Source: a methane-oxidizing endosymbiont of Gigantopelta aegis (lineage in GTDB: Bacteria; Pseudomonadota; Gammaproteobacteria; Methylococcales; Methylomonadaceae). Taken from it: a stretch of 64,000 nucleotides of DNA. Both the position numbers and the translations under genes were made by a program. The notes under the pieces were generated by a model. That model had not been told where the DNA came from. It was given only the letters and a program-made list of their open reading frames with translations, and made no database searches. Each line of letters opens with the position of its first letter. The first letter of the stretch is position 1. The stretch lies in NCBI RefSeq assembly GCF_016097405.1, contig NZ_JAEHGD010000001.1, forward strand, positions 1 to 64,000, written 5' to 3'. Shown here in pieces: positions 9,634-19,128 of the stretch.

Positions 9634-11022
9634 TTGCCTGAAAGCATTTCACTGCCAAAACTCTGGCGAAGACCTGAAGTGATTGTTTCGTCATTATTGA
9701 TCAATCTTCTGGCGTTGGCTTTGCCCTTCGTCATTTTGCAAGTTTATGACCGAATCATTCCACACCAGGCCCATGACACTTTTTTGGTGCTGATTTTAGG
9801 CATGCTCGTGGTGATTGTGCTGGATTGTGTGTTGAAAATCTTGCGCTCTTTGGTGATGAGTTGGGAAAGCGCCCGTTTTGACCATGAAATCAGCCTCAAA
9901 GCCATTGATAAAATTCTGCACGCCAAATCTCAGGATTTTGATAAAAAGCCGATTGGCTATTACATCGACAAGATTTATGCGCTGGAAAAAATTCAGGAAT
10001 TTTTTTCCGGTCAATCTGTTTTGCTGCTAATGGATTTTCCTTTTGCAATTTTATTTTTGATTCTGGTGGGCATGATCGCCGGGCCCTTGATTGCGATTCC
10101 CCTAGTGCTGTTATGTGTATTTATACTGGTTTCCATCAAAACGGGTAATTTACTCCACCAGGCTCTGGAAAAACGCTCAGTCATGGAGGATCGGAGGCAG
10201 AATTTTATCATTGAAATTTTACAGGGAATCCACACGGTGAAATCTATGGCGATGGAACCGTTTATGTTGCGGCGTTATGAAAAACTGCAACTACAATCGG
10301 CTGAGAGTGTTTATGAACTCAGTCGGCTGAACAGTCTGGTGCAAGGCGTGGGGGCGACTTTTTCCCAATTGGCGGTAATTTTGTTTGTTGGAATCGGCAG
10401 TGTTTATGTGGTAAACGAGCAACTCACCGTCGGGGCGCTGGCGGCGGGCACCATGCTGACCAGCCGGGTGTTACAACCGGGGCTTAAAGCCATGAATGTC
10501 TGGATACAATTTCAGGCGGTGAGGCTGGCCATCGACAAAGTGAATGAATTGTTTGCCCTGGATATGGAAGTGTCCGGCAAGATCAAATCGACGAACCAAT
10601 TACAGGGGGAAATCGAACTGGAAAATGTTTGTTTTAAATATCCCGAGCAAGAAAAATGGCTGTTAGACGATGTTTCTTTAACCATAAAAGCGGGCGAAAC
10701 CATTGGCATAACCGGCCACAATGGGGCTGGTAAAAGCACGTTGATCAATTTATTATCCGGTTTTTTGTTGCCGGTGAGTGGCTCCATCAACATTGATGGC
10801 CATTCACTCCGTGAGTTTGATGCCGAATTTTTACGCGCCCGCACAGCCATTGTGCCGCAATATGGCGTACTGGTCGAAGGCACTATTCTCGAAAATATGA
10901 CCTTATATCGGGAAGATGACGCCATTGATGATGCCATTGAGCTGTCACGCTTGTTTGGCCTGGATAAAATCATTTCCCGTTTGCCGGATGGTCTGGATAC
11001 GTTTATTGGGGGCGCAGCGATG
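9634..11022 (+). pseudogene. Type I secretion ABC transporter, truncated and fused to an IS transposase
   Basis: Inner-membrane exporter half of a type I system: several hydrophobic segments (residues about 20-300), then an ATPase domain with Walker A GHNGAGKST and a Q-loop (IVPQYG). It begins directly with the membrane domain, without a C39 peptidase. TTG is the likely start, nine bases after CGGGAGT. The native sequence ends at LPDGLDTFIGGAA. The ABC signature, Walker B and H-loop are gone, and the frame runs on into a 5'-truncated IS3 transposase, producing an accidental fusion. It cannot hydrolyse ATP as it stands. No HlyD- or TolC-like gene remains nearby. Confidence 0.85.
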
Positions 11023-12559
11023 GAATTTAAAGTACAATCAGTAGAAAAAGCATTATCCAGAAGACCAGAACAATCGCTAAAGCAAATTGCAGTTACTTTA
11101 GGTGTGGGTTACTCCACACTTCAAAAATGGATTCGGTTAGCTAAGAAAAATCAACTCGAAAAAACAGAGTCAAACATGTCAAAAGAAAAAAGCCCTCAAG
11201 ATTGGAATACAGTAGAACGTTTTGAAGCCATTGTTCATTGTCATCATCTCACCGATGATCAGGCTAGCGCCTATTGTCGTGAACAAGGCATCTACTTACA
11301 TCATCTAAATACCTGGAAAGCGGAATTTTTGTCAGAATCTAAATCAACAGAATCCGTATATAAACAGGCGCAAACAAAACTCAAACAAGAAAACAAGCGT
11401 TTGCATAAGGAGCTAAACCGCAAAGAGAAAGCGTTATCAGAAACAGCGGCTTTACTGGTGTTATCAAAAAAGTGCCAAGCGATCTGGGGAAAAGGCGGCC
11501 GATTAATCGCCTACTCAGATCGCCAACACTACAGCGCACTCATTGATGAAGCCGTTGACAATGGAGCGCGGCAGAAATTAGCCTGTGAACTGGTGGGTAT
11601 ATCAGCTCGAACCTATCAGCGTTGGAACCGGGGAGAAGGACTCTCAGAAGACCTACGACTGCACAATACAGCGCCTGTGCACAATCAATTATCCGAGGCC
11701 ATCAAGCAAGAAATCATCACCGTGATTAATAAACCGGAATACAGCGCTTTAACGCCGCATCAAATCGTTCCGAGGTTATTGGATTTGGGCTGCTATCTCG
11801 CATCAGAATCAACCTTTTATCGTGTCATGAAAGCCCACAACCAGCTTAAGCAAGAGCTAAAGGAGCCGCAGGTCAGCATAATAAACCGCAGTCACTCAAA
11901 GCCACACAGGCCAATCAAATCTACTCGTGGGATATTACGTATTTATTAAGCCCCGTCAAAGGGCAGTATTTTTACCTCTACATGGTGATGGACATCTATA
12001 GTCGGAAAATCGTAGGCTGGCAAGTTCATGATGCCGAATCAAGCGCACACGCTGCTGATTTGATCGAAGATATCGCTCGCCGGGAAAACATCGACAAAAA
12101 GCAATTGGTGATACATTCTGACAACGGCAGTCCGATGAAAGGCGCAACATTAAGGGCCAAATTGGTCGATTTAGACATTGCCACGTCGTTCAGCAGACCT
12201 CGTGTCAGTAATGATAATCCTTATTCAGAATCGTTATTTAAAACAGTCAAATATCATCATACCTTTCCAGAAAACCCTTTTAAAACATTAAGCGAAGCCA
12301 GGAACTGGGTTGAAGCTTTCGTTTGTTGGTTCAACAATGAACATCAACACAGTGCGCTCAAGTTTGTAACACCCAACCAACGCCATAACGGCTTAGACAG
12401 CGCCGTACTCGAAAAAGAAAACGAGTCATCGAGCAAGCAAAAAGAGACAATCCAGAGCGATGGAATGGACGACAAACACGAAATTTAACGCCCATTGGCC
12501 ATGTTTATCTTAATCCGGATAAGGAAAATTTCAACACAACAGAATGTCAAGCAGCTTAA
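11023..12559 (+). pseudogene. IS3-family transposase, copy B (5'-truncated, several frameshifts)
   Basis: It matches copies A and C nearly base for base but carries several one-base length changes. At about 11466-11492 an extra A and a missing G cancel out (KKCQAIWGKGG for KSAKRSGGKGG). At about 11850 a base is lost (GCAAGAGC for GCACAGAGC) and the frame breaks. Near 12412-12416 an A run is shortened and the C-terminal frame is lost. The catalytic core from 11982 onward (VIHSDNG, NPYSESLFK) is in a different frame from the N-terminus. Not functional. Confidence 0.85.
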
Positions 12560-12616
12560 TAAAATTCATTTCGTAAATTATTGCAAAAAATGCGACAGGT
12601 TGGTTGACATTTAGCG
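11023..12616 (+). mobile_element. IS3-family element, copy B (5' end deleted)
   Basis: Same element as at 5760-7420, in the opposite orientation. The left terminal repeat and the first transposase codons are missing. The junction with the ABC gene falls at GAATTTAAAG, a word also found in the transposase start region, which suggests a recombination or deletion joint. The right end (GCGACAGGTTGGTTGACATTTAGCG) is intact and abuts a fragment of an IS903-like element. Confidence 0.88.
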
Positions 12617-12741
12617 GTTAATGAACCTCGATTGATCAAGGCTTGATTGTAATTCGACCAATTCTTTAGTTTGTAGCGTTGTTTCTTTTTCTTGTCCATG
12701 CCCTATAATATGGGGATCCTTATGATTTATGCAACAAAGCC
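12617..12741 (-). mobile_element. IS903-like (IS5 family) fragment, 5' end only
   Basis: About 125 bases match the first part of the complete element at 30973-32017, including its terminal repeat (GGCTTTGTTGCATAAAT read on the minus strand, ending at 12741) and the transposase start (ATGGACAAGAAAAAG). It is cut off by IS3 copy B at 12616. It has inserted into the FAD oxidoreductase gene. Confidence 0.85.
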
Positions 12742-13567
12742 GATGCTGACAACTGGCCGCTTGCGTCAGCCAGATATGAGGAATGATGCCAAAATGCGTT
12801 AACAGCAAGTCGGTTTCGATGTGATAGGTTTTGCCATTTTTTTGATAGCTTACCGCTTCAATATGCTCATGACCTGTGGCCTGAATGTGTTGCACCGTTT
12901 TTATCGTGGGTACACCTGCCTGTTTTAGCGCCTGTTGCAGGATTAAGCCTTTTTGCAGGTAAGAATAGGCGGGCAGGGCTTTGGGCAATAATGGTAATGC
13001 ATTGATTATATTGGCGAAAGGGGTGGTGTCGAGAATAGCTGCGATAGGTACACCGAGACGACTATATTGCCAAGCAAGTAATAATAACAGGGGGCCGGAG
13101 CCTGCAATTACAACCGGCTGCTCAGGGATGAGTTGTGCTGTTTTTAACAAAATTTGGGCGGCACCAGCCTGCATGACACCCGGTAAGGTCCAGCCAGGAA
13201 AAGGAATAGGGCGTTCCATGGCGCCGGTTGCAATTAGAATGTTATCGGCTGTGATAATTCGGCTTTGATTGTTGTGGGTCAAGCCGATTTCTCGCGCAGC
13301 ATTGAGGGACCAGACGCGCGTTTTTGGAAAATAGGCGGCACCGGAGTATCGAAATGCGTCTGCCAGGTGACGGCCATAGCTGTAGTCAGGGCCTAACAGT
13401 TGGGCTGTTTTTTCAGGAATATGTTCGATATTGCGATAAATCTGGCCGCCCGGGGTTGGTTGTTCATCAAGTACGGCACATTCCAGGCCTTGTTCTGTGG
13501 CCAGTGTTGCGGCTGCAAGTCCGGCGGGCCCTGCACCAATAATAACCAGTGGATAATGTTCATTCAC
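12742..13567 (-). pseudogene. FAD-dependent oxidoreductase, 3' truncated (HcnB / opine-oxidase A type)
   Basis: N-terminal Rossmann motif VIIGAGPAGLAAA, then GGQIYR, ATGAMERPIPFPGWTLPGV and a second nucleotide-binding site (VIAGSGPLLLLLA). These are characteristic of amine, opine or glycine oxidases that work with a small [2Fe-2S] partner. About 275 native residues remain. The reading frame then enters an IS903-like fragment (CCINHKDPHII...) and stops at 12611, so the C-terminal part of a normally 450-aa protein is missing. The ATG overlaps the end of the upstream [2Fe-2S] gene by eight bases. Probably inactive. Confidence 0.8.
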
Positions 13568-13877
13568 CCGTGTGTTCTCCTGTGCTGGGCAAGCAGCCGG
13601 TTTTGTCCTGAATCTCTATGTGCATACCGTCTTTGACATACGTGGTGCAAGCGCGTTGGTTAGGGATACCGTCAATTACCATCAAACAGTCGTAACACAC
13701 ACCCATGAGGCAAAAGGGGGCACGTTTGGCGCCGGATACCGGTGTGCTGCGGGTATAGCGGAGATTTTGACCGAGTACGGCCGCGGCAACGGAAATGCCA
13801 CTTTGTACGCGGGCTGGTTGGCCATTGATGAAAATCTCGGTGAGCTTGTCAGCAGTTGACGTTAACGGTTTAAACAT
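13560..13877 (-). CDS. (2Fe-2S)-binding protein, small subunit of an opine/glycine-type oxidase
   Basis: 105-aa ferredoxin-like protein. It has a CxxxxCxxC cluster (C-LMGV-C-YD-C) followed by a fourth Cys in QRACTTYV, the plant-type [2Fe-2S] arrangement of the HcnA / opine-oxidase / hydroxyproline-dehydrogenase small subunits. It probably passes electrons from the FAD subunit encoded just downstream, which overlaps it. Upstream is the cyclodeaminase homologue, two bases away. Intact by length, but the partner gene is broken. Confidence 0.8.
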   Translation of the reverse strand: MFKPLTSTADKLTEIFINGQPARVQSGISVAAAVLGQNLRYTRSTPVSGAKRAPFCLMGVCYDCLMVIDGIPNQRACTTYVKDGMHIEIQDKTGCLPSTGEHTGE

Positions 13878-13879
13878 GA

Positions 13880-14956
13880 TTAAAGCCTGATTTTACTGAG
13901 GATGTGTTCATGTTCAAAGACCATGGATTCTTGCAGTTTCAATTCCTGGCCAATATGAGCCGTTTTAGCGCGCTGATACATGGCGTGTGCCAACGCAATA
14001 TCGACATAGGCTAGACCCACGGCATTGAAATAGATGCGTTCAGTATCCGAGGTGCGACCGGGTTTATGGCCGGAGACCAGTTCATGTAAATCGGCATGAA
14101 TATCATTATGTGATAGCAGCCCTTCTTTGAACATGCGGCTCAAGGTCTGGGTGCGATGGGTCACGGTATCCCAATCGTCACAGACAATTTTGTCGCATTG
14201 CAGGGCGACCTCATATTCATCTTCCCAGCCGCCGATATGGCTGTAAAAAGCGCCGGGCTTCATCCATTCAGCTTTCAATAAAGGGGCCTGGGCGCTGGTC
14301 GCGGTGACTAAAATATCCGCTCCGTTCATAGCTTCTTTGGCTGAAGTATGGCAGGCAATAAATTCTATATCCGACAGAATGGGGGATAATTCATTGATAA
14401 AGATTTCTTCTTCAATCGCAGTTTTGGCCGAGACGCGACATTGTTTTAAGCTGGGGCGCACGACTTTCATCGCTAGAAGGTGCATTTTTGCTTGTTCGCC
14501 CGCGCCGATAAAGCCAATGTTGTGACTGTCTTTTTTAGCCAAGTGTTTGGCGGCAATTGCACCCATGGCTGCAACCCGCATATTAGATGCTAGAGTGCCT
14601 TCCATCACGGCGATAGGGAAGCCCTTTTCAATTTCTGACAGGACAAATAAGGCCGATAAGTTCTGCATATCATATTTTTGCGGATTACGCGGAAAAACCG
14701 AAACCCATTTCATACCGCATATTTTTTCATCTAGCAACGTGGCGGGCAGACAGTTGATGCGATCTTGGCTGACCGGGTCAAAAATTTGGACAATTTTTTC
14801 AGGAAACAGAATGCGATGGTCTTCGAAGGCGAGCATGGTTTTTTCGGCGACTTCGATAGCCATCCTGAGGTCAAAGCAGCCGGCATCGAGCAAGTCTTCC
14901 TGAGATAAATAGGTAAAACTGAGTTTGTGAGGACGAGAAGGTAATGGGTTATTCAT
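13880..14956 (-). CDS. Ornithine cyclodeaminase / mu-crystallin family protein
   Basis: 358-aa NAD(P)-binding protein of the OCD/mu-crystallin family. Members include ornithine and lysine cyclodeaminases, alanine dehydrogenase and ketimine reductases. Visible are the family K in CGMKWVSVFP, the substrate-side NLSALFVLSEIEKG, VMEGTLASNMRVAA and the Rossmann turn IGFIGAGEQAKMH. The specific substrate cannot be read from sequence. It sits in a minus-strand operon with an oxidase-like [2Fe-2S]/FAD pair and a dihydrolipoyl-dehydrogenase-like gene. A role in imine or amino-acid redox chemistry is inferred. Confidence 0.82.
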   Translation of the reverse strand: MNNPLPSRPHKLSFTYLSQEDLLDAGCFDLRMAIEVAEKTMLAFEDHRILFPEKIVQIFDPVSQDRINCLPATLLDEKICGMKWVSVFPRNPQKYDMQNLSALFVLSEIEKGFPIAVMEGTLASNMRVAAMGAIAAKHLAKKDSHNIGFIGAGEQAKMHLLAMKVVRPSLKQCRVSAKTAIEEEIFINELSPILSDIEFIACHTSAKEAMNGADILVTATSAQAPLLKAEWMKPGAFYSHIGGWEDEYEVALQCDKIVCDDWDTVTHRTQTLSRMFKEGLLSHNDIHADLHELVSGHKPGRTSDTERIYFNAVGLAYVDIALAHAMYQRAKTAHIGQELKLQESMVFEHEHILSKIRL

Positions 14957-15326
14957 ATGGATTAAATTGCGACGTAAGGGTTGTTTTTCATTTCCTGGCC
15001 AAAGGTTGACATTGGGCCATGCCCAGGAATGAAGGCAATATCTGGGCCGAGTGGAAACAGTTTTTGCTGAATCGAGTCAATCAAATCCTGGTGATTACCG
15101 CGCGGGAAATCGGTGCGCCCAATTGAACCATTGAATAAAACATCGCCAACGATGGCCAGTTTTGATTCTGGTTGGTAAAACACCACATGGCCAGGTGTGT
15201 GGCCGGGACAATGGATAACCTGTAATTTGGTTTGGCCAAATTGAATCTCATCACCATCGCTTAGCCAGCGATCCGGCATAAATGGTTCTGACGGTGGAAA
15301 GTTAAATAATTGACATTGCTGTTCTA

Positions 15327-16180
15327 GGGGCTGTTGCCGTTTTGAAAATCCCCCTTGAAATTCAATAACTCCGCCACATAGATTGTTTATTTTGACTCAA
15401 AAACAAGCAAACTATGCCGCGACAACTGCTTACGGATGAACTTTGGGAGAAACTGAAGATAATTATGTTGAAAATGGGAATTTATGACAAACCTTGTCTT
15501 CGAAAAACAGTCGAAGGTATTTTTTATCGCTTGCGAGTAGGTTGTCCCTGGAGAGATTTACCCACGGCTTTTGGTAATTGGAATGCGGTATATAAACGAT
15601 TCAATGACTGGTCTCGTAAAGAAAAACTGATGGGTATTTTTAACGCCCTGGTTGTTGATCCAGACCTGGAATGGGAATTTATTGATGGGAGTATTGTGAA
15701 AGCACATCAGCATAATAGTGGTGCGGCCTGTGAACAAGAAACAGCGATAGGGAAATCTGTCGCCGGGAACACCAGTAAAATTCATATGGCCGTTGATGCC
15801 TGTGGTCTTCCTATTCATTTCTCAGTGACAGGCGGCGAAGTTCATGACTGTAAAGAAGCACCGAAATTAGTTGCAGAGCTCCCAAAAGGTGACTATATAG
15901 TTGCTGACAGAGGCTATGACAGTGAAGCATTACGTCTTCAAATTAAAGACAAAGGGGCTGTTCCTGTTATCCCAAGAAAAAAAAGAATTCAACTCGGGGA
16001 AATGATGAAATGGATTGGTGTCTCTACAAATATCGCCATCTCGTTGAAAATGTGTTTGCAAGACTTAAGCATTTCAGAGCGATCGCCACGCGATATGACA
16101 AACTCAAACGAAATTTTGAAGGCTCTATCGCTCTGGCTTGCGCCTTTTTATGGTTACCTATGTGAAATGGCAACAGCCCC
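15327..16180 (+). mobile_element. IS5-family (IS427-like) element, copy 1
   Basis: An 854-base element with ends GGGGCTGTTGCC... and ...GGCAACAGCCCC, flanked on both sides by TA as target duplication. It lies inside the metallo-beta-lactamase-fold gene, in the opposite orientation to it. It is nearly identical to the copies at 24871, 26633 and 29617. Confidence 0.92.
15414..16165 (+). pseudogene. IS5-family transposase, copy 1 (frame broken at an A8 run)
   Basis: IS5/IS427-type DDE transposase. The N-terminal helix-turn-helix region has GCPWRDLPTAFGNW, and the catalytic Asp residues are in EFIDGSIVKAH and YIVADRGYDSE. After IPRKK the run is eight A's, which sends translation into a wrong frame and on past the element end to 16271. 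The proper C-terminus (NSTRGNDEMDW..., HLVENVFARLK with the catalytic Glu) is in another frame and ends at 16165. Six A's would keep one frame. Some IS5-family elements use slippage on A runs, so low-level full-length product is possible. Confidence 0.85.
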
Positions 16181-16449
16181 TAGTGACTGTATCCAAAATT
16201 CATCATCGATATGGGGGCCGAAAATCGGAATATCGAGTTGGTTGGCCAGTTTTTTGACCGCGCCGATATGATCCATATGACCGTGGGTGACCAAAATAAT
16301 TTCAGGCGTTGTCTGTTGTTGTTCTAGGGCATCGATGATTTTGGGAATATCACCCCCTGGATCGACAATGGCGGCTTTGCTGGTTTTGTCGCAGCTTAGA
16401 ATGCTGCAATTTTGTTGATAAGCTGTGACAGGAATAATGGTGTATCGCA

Positions 16450-17898
16450 TCAATAGATTTTTTGTGGTGGTAAATGGATAGAGCGATTGGCAATGGATAA
16501 GGCGGCCTCATGCAGGGCTTCGGAAATAGTAGGGTGGGCATGAATTGTACGTGCTAAATCTTCCGCGCTAGCCGAAAATTCCATCGCCAGAACGGCTTCG
16601 GCAATCAAGTCTGAGGCTTGATGCCCAATAATATGGACGCCGAGAATTTGATCGGTTTCAGCCTGAGTAATGATTTTGACAAAGCCTTCCGGTTTTCCCA
16701 TAGATAAGGCGCGGGCCGATGCTTTAAACGGAAACAGGCCGACATTATAGTTTTCGCCAATAGCTTTTAAGGCTTGTTCGGTTTGACCGACCCAGGCGAT
16801 TTCGGGATCGGTATAAATGACACTAGGAATAACGTTGTAGTTGATGGGATTATGATTGCCAGCAATATATTCAGCGACAAAAATACCTTCCTCGATGCCT
16901 TTGTGAGCCAGCATTGGCCCCAGCAAGGTCAAATCACCAATGGCATAGACACCGGGCAGGCTGGTGCAGCAGTTTTCATCGACATGAACAAAGCCATTTT
17001 CATCCAGTAACAGCTCAATTTCATCGCTCACCAGCTTATCGGAATTTGGCTGTCTGCCGGAGGCGACAATCAGTTTATCCAGAACCAGAGTGTGCGTTCC
17101 CTCACTGTCTTCGTATTCAACAATCACTCGGTCATTGGCAACCTGGCTGGATATGACGCGCGTACCGAGGCGAATATCCAAACCTTGTTGACAGAATATC
17201 AAATACGCTTCCTGGGCGATTTGGTGATCCGGCGCCGTCAGAAAATTCTCTTGGGCTTCCAGTAAAATAACTTCAGAGCCTAGCCGATTCCAGATTTCAC
17301 CCAGTTCCAGACCAATAATCCCGGCACCAATAATGCCAAGCCGTTCAGGGACTTCGGTCATATTCAGCGCTTGATGGATATTGATGATTAAATCATGGCA
17401 ATGCGGGGCGCAGTCGAGTTTTATCGGCCTGGAACCTGTCGCCAGAATAATGTGTTCGGCTTCCAAAACCGATGATGTGTTTTGGCTGGAGAGTGAAACC
17501 AACTCAATTTGATGATTACTGATCAGTTTGCCATGTGCATGATAGCAATCGATATTCAGGTTTTTAAAAATAGCCTGGATTTGTTGGTTTAACAGGGCGA
17601 TGGTTTTGTGTTTGCGGTCGATCATTTTACCGACATCAAGCTGAATATCACCGACCTGAATGCCATGCTCGTTTAAATCATGCGTCAGGGTGTGATAAAT
17701 CCGCGCCGATTCCAGTAGTGTCATCGAGGAAATACAGCCGGCATTGATAAAGGTGCCGCCTAAACTTGGTCGGCCCTGTGCATCTTGCCAGTCATCGATA
17801 CTGGCGACTTTGAGGCCGAGTTGAGCGGCCCGGATAGCCGCAACATAGCCGGCAGGGCCTGCACCGATAACGATAACATCATAATGTGGTGTCGACAT
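16450..17898 (-). CDS. Dihydrolipoyl-dehydrogenase-like flavoprotein lacking one redox cysteine
   Basis: 482-aa pyridine-nucleotide disulfide oxidoreductase of the E3 (Lpd) family. It has an FAD site VIVIGAGPAGYVAA, an NAD site IGIIGAGIIGLELG, a second FAD motif VYAIGDLT, and the C-terminal His-Glu dyad in HPTISE (H455, E460). The redox-active pair, normally GGTCLNVGCIPSK, reads GGTFINAGCISSM here. The first Cys is Phe (F50), the second (C55) is kept, and Pro-Ser-Lys is Ser-Ser-Met. Classic disulfide chemistry should be impossible. No lipoyl-enzyme genes are adjacent. It leads an operon with the split hydrolase, cyclodeaminase and oxidase genes. Function unknown. Confidence 0.88.
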   Translation of the reverse strand: MSTPHYDVIVIGAGPAGYVAAIRAAQLGLKVASIDDWQDAQGRPSLGGTFINAGCISSMTLLESARIYHTLTHDLNEHGIQVGDIQLDVGKMIDRKHKTIALLNQQIQAIFKNLNIDCYHAHGKLISNHQIELVSLSSQNTSSVLEAEHIILATGSRPIKLDCAPHCHDLIINIHQALNMTEVPERLGIIGAGIIGLELGEIWNRLGSEVILLEAQENFLTAPDHQIAQEAYLIFCQQGLDIRLGTRVISSQVANDRVIVEYEDSEGTHTLVLDKLIVASGRQPNSDKLVSDEIELLLDENGFVHVDENCCTSLPGVYAIGDLTLLGPMLAHKGIEEGIFVAEYIAGNHNPINYNVIPSVIYTDPEIAWVGQTEQALKAIGENYNVGLFPFKASARALSMGKPEGFVKIITQAETDQILGVHIIGHQASDLIAEAVLAMEFSASAEDLARTIHAHPTISEALHEAALSIANRSIHLPPQKIY

Positions 17899-18044
17899 GG
17901 CTGCATCCGATAATAAAAACAGTGTGTAGTTTACTACCCGCTGTGACCTATAGTCTATAATCTATCAATATTAGAGTGGTTGTTTGGACGAAAAGCATCT
18001 GAAAATAGATGTCATCTCAAGTATAGAAATAGCAGGAGAAAACG

Positions 18045-18839
18045 ATGAGCAGACGATGCCATGAAGTAGATTATAAAATCTTCGGACATGAAATGCAGAT
18101 GGTTGAAGTGGAGTTAGACCCGGGGGAAACCGTGATTGCCGAGGCGGGGGCTATGACCTATATGGAAGAAGGCATCAGCTTTGAAGCTAAAATGGGTGAT
18201 GGTTCAGCGGCGGAAAAGGGGCTGTTAGGCGCCTTATTCAATGCCGGTAAACGGGCTATTACCGGCGAATCCTTGTTTATGACGCATTTTACACATAACG
18301 GCGCTGGCAAGAGTCATGTGGCGTTTGCAGCGCCTTACCCCGGAAGCATAATCCCCATCGATTTAAGTACTATAGGGGGTGAATTATTGTGTCAGAAGGA
18401 TGCCTTTTTATGTGCCGCGCTGGGTACGAAACTGGACATTGCCTTCACTAAGCGCTTAGGGGTCGGCTTTTTTGGTGGCGAGGGCTTTATTCTGGAGAAG
18501 ATGAGCGGTGATGGTATGGTGTTTATTCATGCTGGCGGCACGGTTATCGAAAAGGAACTGCATGGTGGTACATTACGTGTGGATACCGGCTGTTTAGTGG
18601 CTTTTCAGCCTTCGGTGGATTACAACATCGAGCGTGCGGGCAATCTTAAAAGTATGGTGTTTGGTGGAGAAGGCTTGTTTATGGCGACGTTACAAGGTCA
18701 TGGCAAAGTCTGGCTACAAAGTTTGCCTTTCTCCCGTATGGCTGATCGTATTATTGCCAATGCGCCAAGTCATGGTGGTGGCGATCAGGGTGAGGGCTCG
18801 GTGTTAGGCGGCATTGGTCGCTTAATCGATGGCGATTGA
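18045..18839 (+). CDS. AIM24 / TIGR00266 family protein
   Basis: 264-aa protein of the TIGR00266/AIM24 family, a beta-rich fold of unknown molecular function found widely in bacteria and related to a yeast mitochondrial protein. Typical segments are the N-terminal [37 protein letters not shown]-like turns, [17 protein letters not shown] and a Gly-rich C-terminal tail ([17 protein letters not shown]). The start has a good AGGAG eight bases upstream. No signal peptide or membrane segment. It is divergent from the flavoprotein operon, across about 146 bases that should contain both promoters. Confidence 0.85.
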   Translation: MSRRCHEVDYKIFGHEMQMVEVELDPGETVIAEAGAMTYMEEGISFEAKMGDGSAAEKGLLGALFNAGKRAITGESLFMTHFTHNGAGKSHVAFAAPYPGSIIPIDLSTIGGELLCQKDAFLCAALGTKLDIAFTKRLGVGFFGGEGFILEKMSGDGMVFIHAGGTVIEKELHGGTLRVDTGCLVAFQPSVDYNIERAGNLKSMVFGGEGLFMATLQGHGKVWLQSLPFSRMADRIIANAPSHGGGDQGEGSVLGGIGRLIDGD

Positions 18840-18936
18840 TTTGAGGGATAAGGGCTTTTCGAAAGATATTACGGTGTTGCCAAGCGTTTTTCGACTTGCC
18901 CTTTTTAAAAACATTTGCGAGGATGTGAAAATAAAA

Positions 18937-18964
18937 TTGACAAAAGCATTTATCCGCTTATAAT
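18937..18964 (+). promoter_or_regulatory. Consensus sigma-70 promoter of the cold-shock gene
   Basis: A perfect TTGACA (18937-18942) and a perfect TATAAT (18959-18964) lie 16 bases apart. The -10 is the centre of a palindrome CCGCTTAtaaTAAGCGG (18954-18970), so it may also be an operator. The implied transcript starts about 18971 and has a leader of roughly 160 bases, the length expected of thermo-regulated csp leaders. Confidence 0.85.
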
Positions 18965-19128
18965 AAGCGGAAGCTAGAAAATATGATTTACCTTTGTTTT
19001 GTCCATTCGATGTTGCTCCTGTAGTTTCTCGTCCTGTTCTTCATTTCGTAATTTCAAAATTATCTGCTTTACTTAGCCTTTTAGAGCGAACTCTTAGGCT
19101 TTATTCAAATTCTTATATAGGACTTATT

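Larger units (their letters stand above)
14962..16450 (-). pseudogene. Metallo-beta-lactamase-fold hydrolase (glyoxalase II-like), split by an IS
   Basis: The N-terminal part (16450 down to about 16181) has THGHMDHIGA, the HxHxDH zinc motif. The C-terminal part (to 14962) has CPGHTPGH, GDVLFNGSIGRTD and IPGHGP. Removing the IS at 15327-16180 and one TA copy restores a continuous frame through FWIQSLEQQCQLFNF, giving a YcbL-like protein of about 215 aa. The ATG at 16450 shares its A with the stop codon (TGA) of the upstream gene, so the two were coupled. Split as it is, the gene cannot give a full hydrolase unless the IS excises precisely. Confidence 0.9.

Noticed and set aside
9634-11949. A 771-aa ABC transporter-transposase fusion protein as a novel chimera.
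   Set aside because: The junction matches a truncated IS3 copy; the transposase part has frame breaks and the ABC part lacks its catalytic motifs.
12611-12741. C-terminal extension of the FAD oxidoreductase (CCINHKDPHII...).
   Set aside because: Identical DNA forms the start of the IS903-like element at 30973, so it is IS-derived sequence.
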